Notes: generated by a model not told the origin, from the sequence alone. A stretch of DNA of 64,000 bases from Ascarosepion bandense (GCA_037127315.1 JBBBDQ010000754.1:2149501-2213500); one strand, 5' to 3'; shown: positions 40,961 through 52,659, counted from the first letter of the stretch. Numbers and translations are program-made.

Positions 40961-42070
40961 GTCCTCGTTCTTCTTCAATTTCACGCCGTACGCAAAAAGA
41001 AAGAGAGAAACAGAATATTACTACTACCCTGTTGATACATATCATCGGAAAAAATTGTCTTTTATGTACAAATCACATTTCGTTAAACAAACAAACTCTT
41101 ACTTTTTAAAATCTTCACTAATAATTTTCTTAGAACATTTTCCCGGTTTAATACTTACATACCATTTGATGTTATGATTTTCAATAAATAAATTTTCATT
41201 TATTTATATAAACGATACAGCTTTATTCTCTTCACCTTCTGATATGCAGCAAATAGTAGAGAGTTCTGATATGTTAAAAAAGGGAAAGTTTAAAAAACAT
41301 TTCTCAAGATCGCTACTTCAAGTTTAAGTATTTAAAATAGAAACATCTCACATGCTATTATTTTAATGTATAATTATCTCTACGTTTTCCAGAGTAAGCA
41401 AAACAGTCAAATGAACGAAAATTCTGACTTAAGAAATTAGAGGGAAACAGTGTATACGAAACATTTTGGAAGCCATCTTAGATTTTGTTAGAAAGCAGTC
41501 ACAAGGCATCATAGCCAAATAGTTTGGCGCTTTGAGCTTGTTTAACAATTAGTTCTGTTGTAACACGAGTTCATTCCTTGGGGTTTTTATGGAGATTTCT
41601 GAGCAGAGTTATTTAAAATGCCAAAGGTTCAGTGGATGGAGAACAACAAATGCACCTGAGGAATTGGCTGCATCAGCAATTAACAAATTAACATAGCTCT
41701 ATGGGTGAACTTGAAAACATATAGCCAATAACAAATTCTCTTTTTACTATCTCAAACTCCATATATATATATATATATATATATATGTATTAGAAATGAT
41801 ATTACTCTGCCAATTTTTTTAAATAAATGAATTTAACTTTGAGTTCTTTTGAGTTCTTCTCTATCGGAATTTACTTGGATAGTATACCAAGTGTGCTACG
41901 TTATATATATATGTATATATTTTAATTCAGATACTTCAATCCAAGGGAAAAAAGCAGGAAGGTAAATTCCAAAAAACCCGATCCTAATTAATATTAAAAG
42001 TTTATTTTAATATTAAAAAAATGATACAGGAAGAGAGCTCCATGTAATAAAATATTACAGAGCAAATATA
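40961..42070. other. No gene seen; (TA)n at 41,761-41,786
   Basis: AT-rich, unrecognised. 41,930-42,070 may belong to the outer end of the Penelope-like element but lies outside its inverted repeat. Confidence 0.4.
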
Positions 42071-42877
42071 TATTAAAAAAGGATTAATTCAAAGATGTTG
42101 AATGGCCATTTCGATATGAAGATCCCCACGGGGAACGACACATCACCTCAGCAACAGAAAAAAACCTTTCAGAAACTGGAGAAAAATTAGTCTACTTTTC
42201 CTTTTTAAATAGATTGCAAAGAAATTAAAAAATAAATAATAAAATAAAATAAAAATATAAATAAAGGGAAAGAAAAAGAAAAGGAAAAAGGAAAAGAAAA
42301 AGATAGAATAAAATCAAATAAATAAGAAAAGAAAAAAATTGACATCGTCTGGGTTCGCAAAAAAAAGGGGAGAATGTAACTAAAAATTAACAGACAGCCG
42401 TGTTAAATCGACGTCAGTTAAAGCAACACGGAAAAAAGTTGGTAAGAGAGATAAAAGAAGGAAGGGAGGGAAAAAGAAAGAAACTAAAGAAAAATTTTTT
42501 TTTAAATATTACAGACGCTGGACAAATTCAAAAACCTAATTTCCCCAAAACGTTGAAGTATTAGAAAAAGGCCTTTACCTAAAAAGGCATAATTATTAAT
42601 AAAAGGGAATAAAAAAGATATAGGGTTTAAAATAAAATTATTTTTAAAAAAATTAGGTCATTTGAAATTAAACTAAATAAAGACAACACTAGGTAAAAAA
42701 AAAAAATAATGAATTACAATTATTATATATACATACCTATAGAAGTACACACATACATACATATATATACACACACAATTTAACGAATAAGAATACATAT
42801 ATACATACACATACACACACATACATTCAATTTATTACACACTTATATACATATACATGCGCATACACACATATATA
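42071..42877 (-). repeat. Left inverted-repeat arm (3' region of the element)
   Basis: Contains CATTTCGATATGAAGATCCC, the hairpin CCCC/GGGG, GAACGACACATC, GACGTCAGTTAAAGCAACAC and A-rich runs. The AUGAAGA-hairpin-AACGA layout near the outer end recalls the hammerhead-like motif of Penelope-like elements but lacks GAAA. Confidence 0.85.
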
Positions 42878-42963
42878 TGTGTGTACACACCTATATACAA
42901 AAAAATCATATACACATAATATACATGTGTACACATACATGCACACATATACACACACACACG

Positions 42964-43012
<49 letters not shown>

Positions 43013-43180
43013 CATATGCACTCACACACATACATATTAATGAATATTATGAAAAGGAGCATTTAAATAGCTAAAAAATTTTTTTTCAAAATTACATATA
43101 GCCCACATACATAAATACATATATATACATATATATACAAATATGCACATCCACACACAAACATACACAAAAAAAAAAAA
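42720..43180. repeat. (CA/TA)-rich tract in the element 3' region
   Basis: ACACATAC-type repeats with a (CA)n at about 42,952-42,980 and (TA)n at 42,980-43,010. The chance frames through it are not genes. Confidence 0.8.
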
Positions 43181-43263
43181 ATTCAAATTCAAATTCAATT
43201 TTTTTTTTTAAATATTAAAAAAATTATAGAAAAATTTAGAATTTAAAAATTAAAAATTAGAAG

Positions 43264-45097
43264 TTAAATTTTAAAATCCGCGCTATGGCGGCACTTGTTT
43301 ATAAATTCCCTTCTAAAGTTCAAAAGTAAGTCCTGATGAGGATACTTCAAAATCAGAATATTCTCCAATAAACACAGATGACACCTATCACGAAAACTTT
43401 TAGGAGTACAAGCTGAGCCTATTAATTTCCAGCTGATTATAGGGTCCTGCCCTTCCTCCTTCATTTCCCAGAACCTACGTGATAGTGCCGTCTGGAATCT
43501 CTGTTTAGGGTTCGAAAACGAGTACCTGTGATTATAAAGCCTCTGTTTGAAAGAGCCCGCGAACATGCCAATATAGGTCCGGTAATTGTCCTTGTTATTA
43601 GATGGAGAAATGCGGGCTTCATAAATTACATGGGTGGATTTACATTTGCCTTGCACCGGGCAGGCATCCACAGAATAACAATTGCATTTGTCGACAATTC
43701 CGGATTTAGCTTCCGTATTATTTAGGTTCATTAAAACTTGTTTATTGTGGGAATTAATTATATTATCTATATTTGAGGTGCAAGAATAACTAATTTTTAG
43801 GGTGAATCTATTAAAAATTTTATTTAAGGGATTGTTATTATTATTAAAATGTTTATCGATTAATTTGAGAAAATACTTACCAATATTTATATTAGTTAGC
43901 TTACAATAAGGAGGGTTAAACCAAATTATCTTCCTTTTTCTACATTTTCGGGTGTTTTTAGTTTTTGATGATTCTGGGTTTATAGCAGGCTTATCATACT
44001 TTAACTTATTAACAAAACCGCTTTTCTGAAGGGCCTTATCGTAAATTTCTTTGCTTGCGTTGAAAATTTTTATATTGGAAGATAATTGGTTAACCCTATT
44101 ATTTACTATCTTGGGTATTTGTCTTATAATATTCTTGGGGTGGTTGGATAAACTATTTATATAGGTGGGAGAACTATTTTCTTTGAGAAAGGGTTGGTAG
44201 GAACCATTCTTTAAGTTAAGGGTGATATCTAGATAGTTTACAATTTTGAGATTGGAAGTAACCTCAACCTTAAAACCAAGAAAATTTAGGGCTCTGATAA
44301 TTTTCTTATGTATTCTATTAGTGTAAGGCCCATTGGAATTGGGAATACATATCAGTCCATCATCCCGATATAGGCCTATTAGTTTAGGGTCTAAAAATCT
44401 ACCTAAAATATCTAAAATATAAATGCCTATTAGATCTGCTACCTGGGCAGAATCATAGGCTCCCATAGGGACATCAAAACTATCTTCAGGCCCTTTAGTC
44501 CAAGTAGAACTATCAAAGGTGAGAATAGATTTTCTAGCTCCCAGTATAATTCTATAGTCACAATCCGAAATATTAACATAACCCCTAGCAAAGTTTAAAC
44601 AATCCACAAGAAGTTTTTTTGATATAGAGGAATAGAAATCCACAATATCAAATTTAAGGAAAGTGGATTTAGATTTGTCATTGATATTATCAAACCATTT
44701 TATGGTATCTAAGGAACTCTTCCAAAGATTCAGTTGTAAATTAGATTGTAACTTCTCTATTAAGTTCTTCAGAACCACCCTAGAAACTATGCCTAATTCA
44801 CTCTTAGTGGGATTAATTAGTCTAGTTTGTAATTTATTTTGGAAATTAGGCTTGTGGTCCTTAAATAAAATGTAAGCTTCTTTGGTAGAAATTTTTCCAA
44901 TTCTATCACTAATATTTAGTTCATTTGCAAATTTAGCCATATCGGAGTTAATTTCCGATAAAATTAGGTTACCTCTGTCTATTTTGTAATGACTAGTTAT
45001 ACTATTTTTAAGGATATTTAGGTAATTGGTGGTATTACACTTGTAAATGTTATTTGATTTGTCCGATTTAATCCATAGGTCTTTGGAATTCTTTGCT
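43264..45097 (-). CDS. Penelope-like reverse transcriptase with C-terminal GIY-YIG endonuclease (N-terminally truncated)
   Basis: The frame is uninterrupted for about 611 codons; the first internal Met gives 558 residues (44,940-43,264). Counting from that Met: RT core TFLKFDIVDFYSSI (motif A, Asp98 and Asp101), VPMGAYDSAQVADL (motif B, about 157-170), GLYRDDGLI (motif C, Asp193/Asp194), SNLKIVNYLDI (motif D/E region). Then a basic linker (RKCRKRK, 331-337), a Cys cluster (C419, C421, C427, C433), and the GIY-YIG nuclease: VIYEA (438-442), TYIGMF (455-460), KQRLYNH (465-471), and ENILI with the acidic residue at 526. This order is that of canonical endonuclease-positive Penelope-like elements; RT copies RNA onto the cleaved target. 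All catalytic residues I can check are present, but the N-terminal domain is missing on this strand. Confidence 0.9.
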
Positions 45098-45511
45098 CCT
45101 ACCTTTTGGTAGTTGAGCTCTCTTGGTTTATTCCCGGATTTTTTCTACCAATACAACACCACCTTTCCTATGGAGAAATTTACCCCGGAGTATTCTTTGA
45201 AGAATATTCCTTTTCCTAATCTGGATTCCTTTCTCTTTCATCTTACGGAAAAAATTGAAAGTTTTGTGAGGAGGCTTCGATGGAAAGCCTACTTTTACCT
45301 GCGTTCAACGGATTCTTCTCCTGATTCTACAGAGTGCTTTGATTTAAAAACACTAAGAACTCCACCGGTATGCAAATTTTTAAACTCGTTTGAAAAAGAC
45401 CTTTTTAATTTGATCCCCAAAATCAAGTTCCGGGGTACTTCAAATGAATTCCAGGATTTATTAAAGTCGGACATTAATAACTTAAAGAATTCCAAAGACC
45501 TATGGATTAAA
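45096..45511 (+). pseudogene. Penelope-like protein N-terminal domain on the opposite strand
   Basis: SSLGLFPDFFYQYNTTFPME, ESFVRRLRWKAYFYL (the RLR-x3-YF motif of Penelope-like N-termini), KFLNSFEKDLFNLIPKIKF, LLKSDINNLKNSKDLWIK. The last residues, NSKDLWIK, are the same ones that start the minus-strand coding segment. After them the text enters TA/TG-rich 3' region, a deletion of about 2.2 kb relative to an intact element. No ATG start is visible, and there is an in-frame stop shortly before the SSLGLF segment. Confidence 0.8.
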
Positions 45512-46316
45512 TATATATATGTGTGTATGCGCATGTATATGTATATAAGTGTGTAATAAATTGAATGTATGTGTGTGTATGTGTATGTATGTATTCTTAT
45601 TCGTTAAATTGTGTGTGTATATATATGTATGTATGTGTGTACTTCTATAGGTATGTATATATAATAATTGAAATTCATTTTTTTTTTTTTTTTTTACCTA
45701 GTGTTGTCTTTATTTAGTTTAATTTCAAATGACCTAATTTTTTTAAAAATAATTTTATTTTAAATCCTATATCTTTTTTATTCCCTTTTATTAATAATTA
45801 TGCCTTTTTAGGTAAAGGCCTTTTTCTAATACTTCAACGTTTTGGGGAAATTAGGTTTTTGAATTTGTCCAGCGTCTGTAATATTTAAAAAAAAATTTTT
45901 CTTTAGTTTCTTTCTTTTTCCCTCCCTTCCTTCTTTTATCTCTCTTACCAACTTTTTTCCGTGTTGCTTTAACTGACGTCGATTTAACACGGCTGTCTGT
46001 TAATTTTTAGTTACATTCTCCCCTTTTTTTTGCGAACCCAGACGATGTCAATTTTTTTCTTTTCTTATTTATTTGATTTTATTCTATCTTTTTCTTTTCC
46101 TTTTTCCTTTTCTTTTTCTTTCCCTTTATTTATATTTTTATTTTATTTTATTATTTATTTTTTAATTTCTTTGCAATCTATTTAAAAAGGAAAAGTAGAC
46201 TAATTTTTCTCCAGTTTCTGAAAGGTTTTTTTCTGTTGCTGAGGTGATGTGTCGTTCCCCGTGGGGATCTTCATATCGAAATGGCCATTCAACATCTTTG
46301 AATTAATCCTTTTTTA

Positions 46317-46320
<4 letters not shown>
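45512..46320 (+). repeat. Right inverted-repeat arm
   Basis: Reverse complement of 42,071-42,877. Differences I noticed are homopolymer lengths and single substitutions. Confidence 0.88.

Positions 46321-46400
<80 letters not shown>
46321..46400. repeat. (TA)n followed by (GATA)n
   Basis: TA units to about 46,361, then ten GATA units. Confidence 0.95.
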
Positions 46401-46572
46401 CGTGTGTGTACACCATTTGTATATAACACACTAAAATTTCACTTCTCTTATTCTCTCGATTAGGGAGCAGAGAATCCTACTAACACAAAATCGTTCGAGT
46501 TTCTATCCCGGCTAGAAGGAAGTAGATGTCTATCCATACTGATGAAACAGACTTGCATGGGGATGACAAATA
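46401..46572 (+). mobile_element. Hammerhead-type SINE, degenerate copy 1
   Basis: Shares with the 55.5 kb copy GTATATAACACACTAAAATT, TTCTATCCCGGC (B box region GTTCGAGTTTCTATCC) and CATACTGATGA (46,536-46,545). After CTGATGA it continues AACAGACTTGCATGG, consistent with loss of about 14 bases holding stem II and most of GAAA. A box region is decayed. Confidence 0.55.
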
Positions 46573-46581
46573 TATATATAT

Positions 46582-46635
<54 letters not shown>
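46571..46635. repeat. (TA)n microsatellite
   Basis: TA units with a CATA interruption, directly after the SINE. Confidence 0.95.
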
Positions 46636-46637
<2 letters not shown>

Positions 46638-46764
46638 ATGAATTTTCGTGCAAATTAAACAAAAACTTGAATAAAACTGACATAACATTTAAAAAATATA
46701 TTTGCTATGTTTATGCAAAAGCATTTTGTATTGATAAAGTGTGTATTTGTTCAATAAAATAACC

Positions 46765-47310
46765 AGGGCTTTCAAAGGTTTTTCAGATTCTTCTGAATCT
46801 CTCCTGGACGACCTCGTTGTTTATGTTTGGTAAATGCTGCCATAAACTTTGCTTTCAGTTAATCTTTCGTGTGAAAAGATGTTTTGTTGTTCATTCGCTC
46901 AACTTTATCATACACATAATAATAAAGAGGTTAACAGTCTTGGGTGTTACGTTGTTGGATGATATGGCGGCAGAAATTGTATAGCAGCCATGAGTGAATT
47001 GTTCTGCTTTTGTCCGAGATAGCGTCTTCAAGGAGCCACCCACTTAACCCAGAACAGCACTATCTCCTCAAGGCAATTTACTTAGGAATCCGTGTTGGCT
47101 CTCTGGGAAAATGAATTACGACAACATCATTCGAGATCCCTCTAAAAGTTTTTCTGATCACCATAGACTCATCCAGCTCATTACGAATCATCTGCACTGT
47201 TCTCAGATTAACACCTAAACAATCTGAAATCTTCGAATTAAAACCTTCGGCGCAAATGCCAAACAGTAAACCATACCGATTTCAAATATCTTCGCGGAGT
47301 GAATTTTGGT
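46765..47310 (-). mobile_element. IS630/Tc1-like transposase remnant
   Basis: Minus strand: FNSKISDCLGVNLRTVQMIR, NELDESMV (HTH), a large deletion, then SDKSRTIHSWLLYNF, YYVYDKVERMNNKTSFHTKD, LKAKFMAAFTKHKQRGR. Compared with the family pattern (LDYYVWGxVERxTNKxxxNTKDELKARI) the match is clear. The DDE core is lost. Same family as 34.7-35.4 kb. No TIR recognised. Confidence 0.72.
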
Positions 47311-47326
47311 ATTGTGGTCTTTTTAT

Positions 47327-47631
47327 GGATGTGCTTTGTAGTGCATTGGATATCGACTCGGAAAGAGAAATCGGGGAGCCGAGTTCGAATTCCAGCCGAG
47401 TTCATTGCATTCACTTACGCGCAAATACCCTTGGGAAAGGTATAAATCCGTCTCTTCCTTCTAGTTATGGGTTAAATAGCAGAACAGATTGGGTTCTATA
47501 GCCTTGGTCGGCAACCAGTCTACCGCAGAAAGCAATGGCAACCTACTGCGGGATAATCTTCTGCCCAGTCAGTCATGTCTCTTTCGAGACATGATCGCCC
47601 AAGCCTGTATCACGTATGGCACTTAACTGAC
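47327..47631 (+). mobile_element. tRNA-derived SINE, full-length
   Basis: Starts GGATGTGCTTTGTAGTGCAT, B box-like AGTTCGAATTCC, ends CACTTAACTGAC. Perfect 12-bp TSD TGGTCTTTTTAT at 47,315-47,326 and 47,632-47,643. Confidence 0.93.
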
Positions 47632-47749
47632 TGGTCTTTTTATTTTTTATTTTTTTACAGACGATACACAATTGTACTTCAAACCTAAAAAGCTAGACAA
47701 CGCGCATGCGCGAAATTAAAAATATAGATTTTAAACAATATATCCATCG

Positions 47750-47752
<3 letters not shown>

Positions 47753-47806
<54 letters not shown>

Positions 47807-47929
47807 AATCCAGGTGAAGAGAACCACCGCATTTATTTTATTATAAACAGTGCTCAATATAATAAATATTAGATAGCTTAGTACGGTTCTTATATTTATG
47901 GCAATGTAAAATTGATTGCTAATTATATG

Positions 47930-47986
<57 letters not shown>

Positions 47987-48122
47987 AAATGAGGTGAAGA
48001 GGAGCCAAGGTTTTACTATTTTGAGTACCACACCATTTATTTTATTATAAACAGTGCTCAATATAATAAATATTATACAGCTTAATATAATAATTATAAT
48101 TATGGCAATTAAAATTTATATG

Positions 48123-48165
<43 letters not shown>
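47753..48165. repeat. Two tandem units of a (TA)n-linked repeat
   Basis: CATTTATTTTATTATAAACA and GTGCTCAATATAATAAATAT occur at about 47,830-47,875 and 48,010-48,072, each preceded by AGGTGAAGAG and a (TA)n tract (47,753-47,805; 47,935-47,962) and followed by another (48,127-48,160). A reverse copy of its start is at 52,660-52,716. Confidence 0.7.
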
Positions 48166-49241
48166 AGAGAGATACACAGATAGATAGATGGATAGATAGA
48201 TAGATAGATATGTTTCGTATATAGATGTGTCCCTATATTTGAAAAGACATTCAAAACAGTAGTTGAAATTATATGTAATGTCACATAGCACGCGTGAATA
48301 TTTCATATTATCTCTTCTCGTTCCAAGTTATCGAGGGCACTGATGTGATATCTTCTACTCCGAAACCGCATAGATAGAAGCATATCTGGAACGAGCCGTA
48401 GATAACAAGCTTGTTAAATGTGGGTAGGCGAACTGGAAGAACGATAGGTTACACTGGCCGGACCCAATTTGTTTCATACGGTAATGCCATGCACGCTCTT
48501 TTCGACTGTGACGGTAAGGTGTTCGTGAGCCTTGAATGTCACGTCATGCCCTGTTGGTCTTCAATGGCAATATCATCGTCTACATTAAGTTACGTCCCAT
48601 TGTTTTATCAAAGAGAGGCTTACATAAAATTTTGATGATAGAATTGAGTCAACTCGAGCCGTTTTTTTTTTTTTACCTCTCCATTATGAAGTCTGGAGAT
48701 TACGCTCGTGAAGTATATACTCAACTGTTTTATTATGGAATATGAAAAATATCTCGCGAAGACTTGTGTGTGCATGTTTAGAATATCAGCCTATTTTACC
48801 ATAGAATAATAATGATATTGAATACCTTACAGGCAATTGAATTATTTTGTCGTTTAAGCTTTTATTCAACAATATAAACCATGAACAATTAACAGTCATA
48901 TTAAACAGTTTAATTTAATAACGTTTTTACATTACTGTCTTGATGTTACGTGGACATGTATGTTTTTTCGAAAATAAACTTAGATTGTGCCATGAGAAAT
49001 GTATGTGTTTTATTACAGTTAGTAAAAGTGGCTTGTTTACGACAAGGTTCAATAAAAAGAAAAGGAAGACACAAAATTCACTATGATAAAAAATGATGTA
49101 TTTTGACAGAAATTGATTATGATATAATACGTTGACATATTTTAACAAAATTTTACTATGAAAAAAAATTGTCATTTTTTTGATAAAGTTCATTATGATA
49201 GCAAAACACACACAAACAATTGACTATGATAAATCTATAAA
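48166..49241. other. No gene seen
   Basis: GATA/GATG repeat at 48,177-48,212; otherwise unrecognised. Short frames here lack family features. Confidence 0.4.
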
Positions 49242-49498
49242 GTCAGATAGTTAAGTGCTATATGGGAGACATGATTGACTTGGCAGATGATTTTCCCACA
49301 GTGAGTTGCCATTACTTTCTATGGTAGACAGGTTGCTAACCAAGGCTATAGGACCCAATCTGCTCTGCTATTTTACCCATACCTGGAGGGAGAAGATGGA
49401 TTATTTGCGCGTAAGTGAACAAAACAAATTCAACTGGAATTCAAACTCGGATTTTTTATCGTTCCGAGCCGATATCCACTGCACCACAACTCACATCC
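49242..49498 (-). mobile_element. tRNA-derived SINE, diverged, internal deletions
   Basis: Sense strand starts GGATGTGAGTTGTGGTGCAG; B box-like AGTTTGAATTCC; missing the GGAAAGGTATTAAT and part of the GAGACATGATCGCC segments. Confidence 0.85.
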
Positions 49499-49559
49499 AT
49501 TGTAAAATCGACCCAAAAATCTGAGCCCAGTATAAGAAAGGTAATATCTTAAGTGCTAT

Positions 49560-50010
49560 TAGATAGTCGGGGCAGTATTTATCTGCAGTTCTTAAAAAGA
49601 GATGCATCATTAAAATACACTTTTGCGTGTCCGGCAGGTTTGCAAGATTTTATATCAGTATGAATATTTATACTGCTCACCCCCTGGAGCGAGATGTGAC
49701 ACAAGGTCCTTTTTAAGGTGGGGACCCGACCGCGTACGGACGGACAGAGGTACAAAAATTCCCCACTCCCCTCAACCGCCAGTTGAGCTGGCCCTGGTGA
49801 CGAGCACCTGGTCCACCCCTCTGGTGCAGTGGGGTGGCACGACCGCGGGAAACTGTTCCTAAGAACCGGGTATCTTTCAGTGTAATTTTTCTCAGTTGCG
49901 ACCCTGCCCTCGCGGAAGGAGCCACAAATTATCCGCACTCTGTCTTTGGGGACAGAGACACAACTGAGAAGTGATTTGGATCCCTACCCGACGCAAAAAT
50001 ATGCCAGGTA
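49560..50010. other. G+C-rich island of unknown nature
   Basis: In an AT-rich window this 450 bp is strikingly G+C-rich, with CGAGATGTGACACAAGGTCC, GTGGGGACCCGACCGCGTAC, CCTCTGGTGCAGTGGGGTGG and CGCGGAAGGAGCCACAAATT. A minus-strand frame of 119 codons spans it but shows no domain. Possibilities: part of an LTR, a non-coding RNA-derived repeat, or an exon or promoter of a host gene. I cannot choose. Confidence 0.4.
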
Positions 50011-50457
50011 ATTATTTTATATCAGTATGATCGAAAAACACCTTTCACTAGTAAATAAGACATTTTTTCAATTTCAAAACACAAGTTTGCACACAGAAAG
50101 AATAACACACACACACACATAAAATAATTATTAGCTGACTTGATTTGTTTCTCCGGATCTGCATTATTATTTTAATCTTGAAACAACCGATATTAACCTT
50201 TATCTGATCGCTGCACATCGCTCTGGCGGGAAAAAGAATTCTCAAAAGGAAATCAGACGCAAGAGATCGTTAAAAATATTTTCACATCAACAGCTGCGTA
50301 ATTTTACTTAAAATGTACTAAGGATTTGGCTGATAAATAGTAACCAGTTATAGAAAATGAAGGTTAATTTAATGCGAATGACTGTAATTGTACTTCATAG
50401 TTTGAAGAATAGACATGGCAAAAAAAAAGAAAAATTCTAAATAAATATATATATGAT
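50011..50457. other. No gene seen
   Basis: Short (CA)n at 50,106-50,121; unrecognised. Confidence 0.4.
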
Positions 50458-50880
50458 ATAAAATGATTTACACATTGTAAGATTTGTGTTGAAAATTATG
50501 ACTAAATAAATGACTCAAGCAAAAAACTTGAAAATTATGGTTTATACACTGTGAAGTTTGGGTAAAAAATTATAAATAAATAAATACCGTAACCAAGTAT
50601 AGTTTATAACTTGTGAAGTTTGTGTTAAAAATTATAACAACAATTATAGTTCAATATATAACTCAACGAAATAATTAAAAATTATGGTTTATACACTGTT
50701 AACTTTGTGTAAAAAAATTATAAACAAATAAATACCGTAACCAACATTTTGAAAAGTATAGTTTATAACTTGTGAAGTGTGTGTTAAAAATTATAACAAA
50801 AATTTTAGTAAAATATATCTCAAGCAAATATTTAAAAAGTATGGTTTATACACTGTAAAGTTTGCGTTGAAAAGAGATAT
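50458..50880. repeat. Minisatellite, about 70-80 bp unit, 6 copies
   Basis: TTTATACACTGTGAAGTTTG-like and TTTATAACTTGTGAAGTTTG-like versions alternate at about 50,470, 50,541, 50,607, 50,687, 50,760 and 50,840, each followed by a TTAAAAATTATAA word, suggesting a dimeric higher-order unit of about 150 bp. Confidence 0.75.
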
Positions 50881-52659
50881 ATTTTAGAGTTGATAGAAAA
50901 GAAAAACGAATATATCGAAAATATTGATATTATAATCTCATACGAATATACGAATATCCGAACTGACAGTATTAATTTACTTTATTTGGAGTCAGTTTAA
51001 CTTATTTTTTCAAAGTTAATCATCTGTCTAGAGCCGGAAGTTATTTGCAATATACGGATTTTTTCTAGACGTTGCTTCAGTGTGTTTGGGTGTTTTCGAC
51101 GAACCTAAGTTCAGTTATATTTAACCAGTTTTATAGTTGTTTCTACATACCCGTTTTCATAATTATAGCAGCAGATATATCTATTTTGCGAAATATTATA
51201 TAAATGCACATTAAGAAAGACAAAGGTAGAATATGAATTGAAACAAACTTCTTTCCTTACACCACTGTCATTAATAGCAATTTAGTGACCACCCACCCAA
51301 CTACCCGCCTTTACACCCCTTGAGAGATTTGGACCGTTGAAATCTGAGATCCAATTGTGTCATTTTAACTTCACAAAAGCCTAATTGAAAATAAGTCAGT
51401 TAGCCCGTTAATAGGAAAATGTCAAATTTAAAGATTGGAATAAAATATTTGTAGAGTCTCTTGTGAGCTACATTTCCTGGTGCCATTTTGTTAATCTTTA
51501 AATGTCTACTATTTAAAAAAAATAATTGATTTTTTATCTGTTTTCATGTTTCTGATGTTTCCCCCTATCCGATTTTCTGTGCTTTGCTTTCCCATTGCTG
51601 TTAATTATCAAACTTTTTACATCAGCCTCCTTAACTTGCTTAATTTTGGATAAGCTTATATGATGTTGCTTATCAATGCCGAGGAATTTATGTGACAAAA
51701 TGTAACTAAATGTTCCCATCCGAGTTAGTAATATATATCACCACCGAAACAAACATGTTTTAATATGTTTTCAAATAATATATATCATTATATATAATAA
51801 GTCATAACTTAATATGAATCCTTTTGTATTTTAAGAGTTATTTTTAAAGATTATTAGGAGTAGATAGGACACATCTTCCTTATCTAAAAGAAGCAAAAAG
51901 AATTAGTCCTTAAATAAACCATGTTTTTATGTTTATACGAAACATTATTTATTATTAAATCGCTTGAGAATAAAAATCTATTAAATAAACGCAATGAGAT
52001 AAATGTCATATGTAGACATTGCAAATTGTTCACATTAGAAAATGAGTAAAATCTAAATAAAATAACATGCATATAACCAACAAGTGCTTAAGGAAAATAA
52101 TTACTGATGAACTATCAAAATAAATTGAAACATAAAATTATTCATTTAAAAAAAAATGTTTGTTTTTTTTTAAAAAAAAAACTTCACAACAAATAAATAG
52201 ATAAATCAAAAATGAAAAGTAAGTATAAAATACAGCATTGGTAATAAGTGAGAATAGTGCAATAAAACAAAAGGAAGAAGAGAGAGAAATGGGAAAATGA
52301 TAAGTTCAGGTTAAAGGCAGGTTAACACCTTGACCGTTAAGGAGAGAAAGGAAGAAAAAAGAAGGGTAGAATAAGTGACAAAAGAAAAAAAAGGAAAAAA
52401 GCAAAAAGGAGAAAAAGTTGATTAGTATGTATTATTTTGGGCCAAATCCCAAAATTAATCTTTGCTCTGATTAGTCACTAAAATACGCATATATATTTTA
52501 TATCTTGCAAAATACATACACAGCAAACCAAAGATTTTTGTTATTTAAATGTAAATCATCTGCACAACCAACACCAAACATTGCTTGATCATGAGAATTT
52601 ATCTCGAAACATAAAAAATGCCCGTGTCGCAATGTACAATTAGTTCATAACTATATAAT
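50881..52659. other. No gene seen
   Basis: AT-rich, with A-rich runs around 52,150-52,430. No element or convincing frame. Confidence 0.4.

Larger units (their letters stand above)
42071..46320. mobile_element. Penelope-like element, head-to-head rearranged, with 810-bp inverted repeats
   Basis: 42,071-42,877 and 45,512-46,320 are inverted copies of each other with very few differences. Left half: minus-strand RT/GIY-YIG frame (45,097-43,264) followed by its 3' region. Right half: plus-strand N-terminal frame (45,096-45,511) that jumps into the same 3' region. A 28-base segment around AATTCCAAAGACCTATGGAT (plus at about 45,487; minus at about 45,092) is present in both. So the left part lacks the N-terminus and the right part lacks everything between it and the 3' region. 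Near-identity of the arms suggests recent formation. Inverted and partial tandem arrangements are common for Penelope-like elements. Confidence 0.85.

Noticed and set aside
49900..50020. Possible U1 snRNA pseudogene (minus strand TTACCTGGCA and ATAATTTGTGG words)
   Set aside because: Only two short words match, their spacing is wrong and the intervening U1 stem-loops are absent.
50458..50880. CRISPR-like regularly spaced repeats
   Set aside because: Monomers are contiguous, diverged and AT-rich, with no unique spacers; the window is eukaryotic in character.
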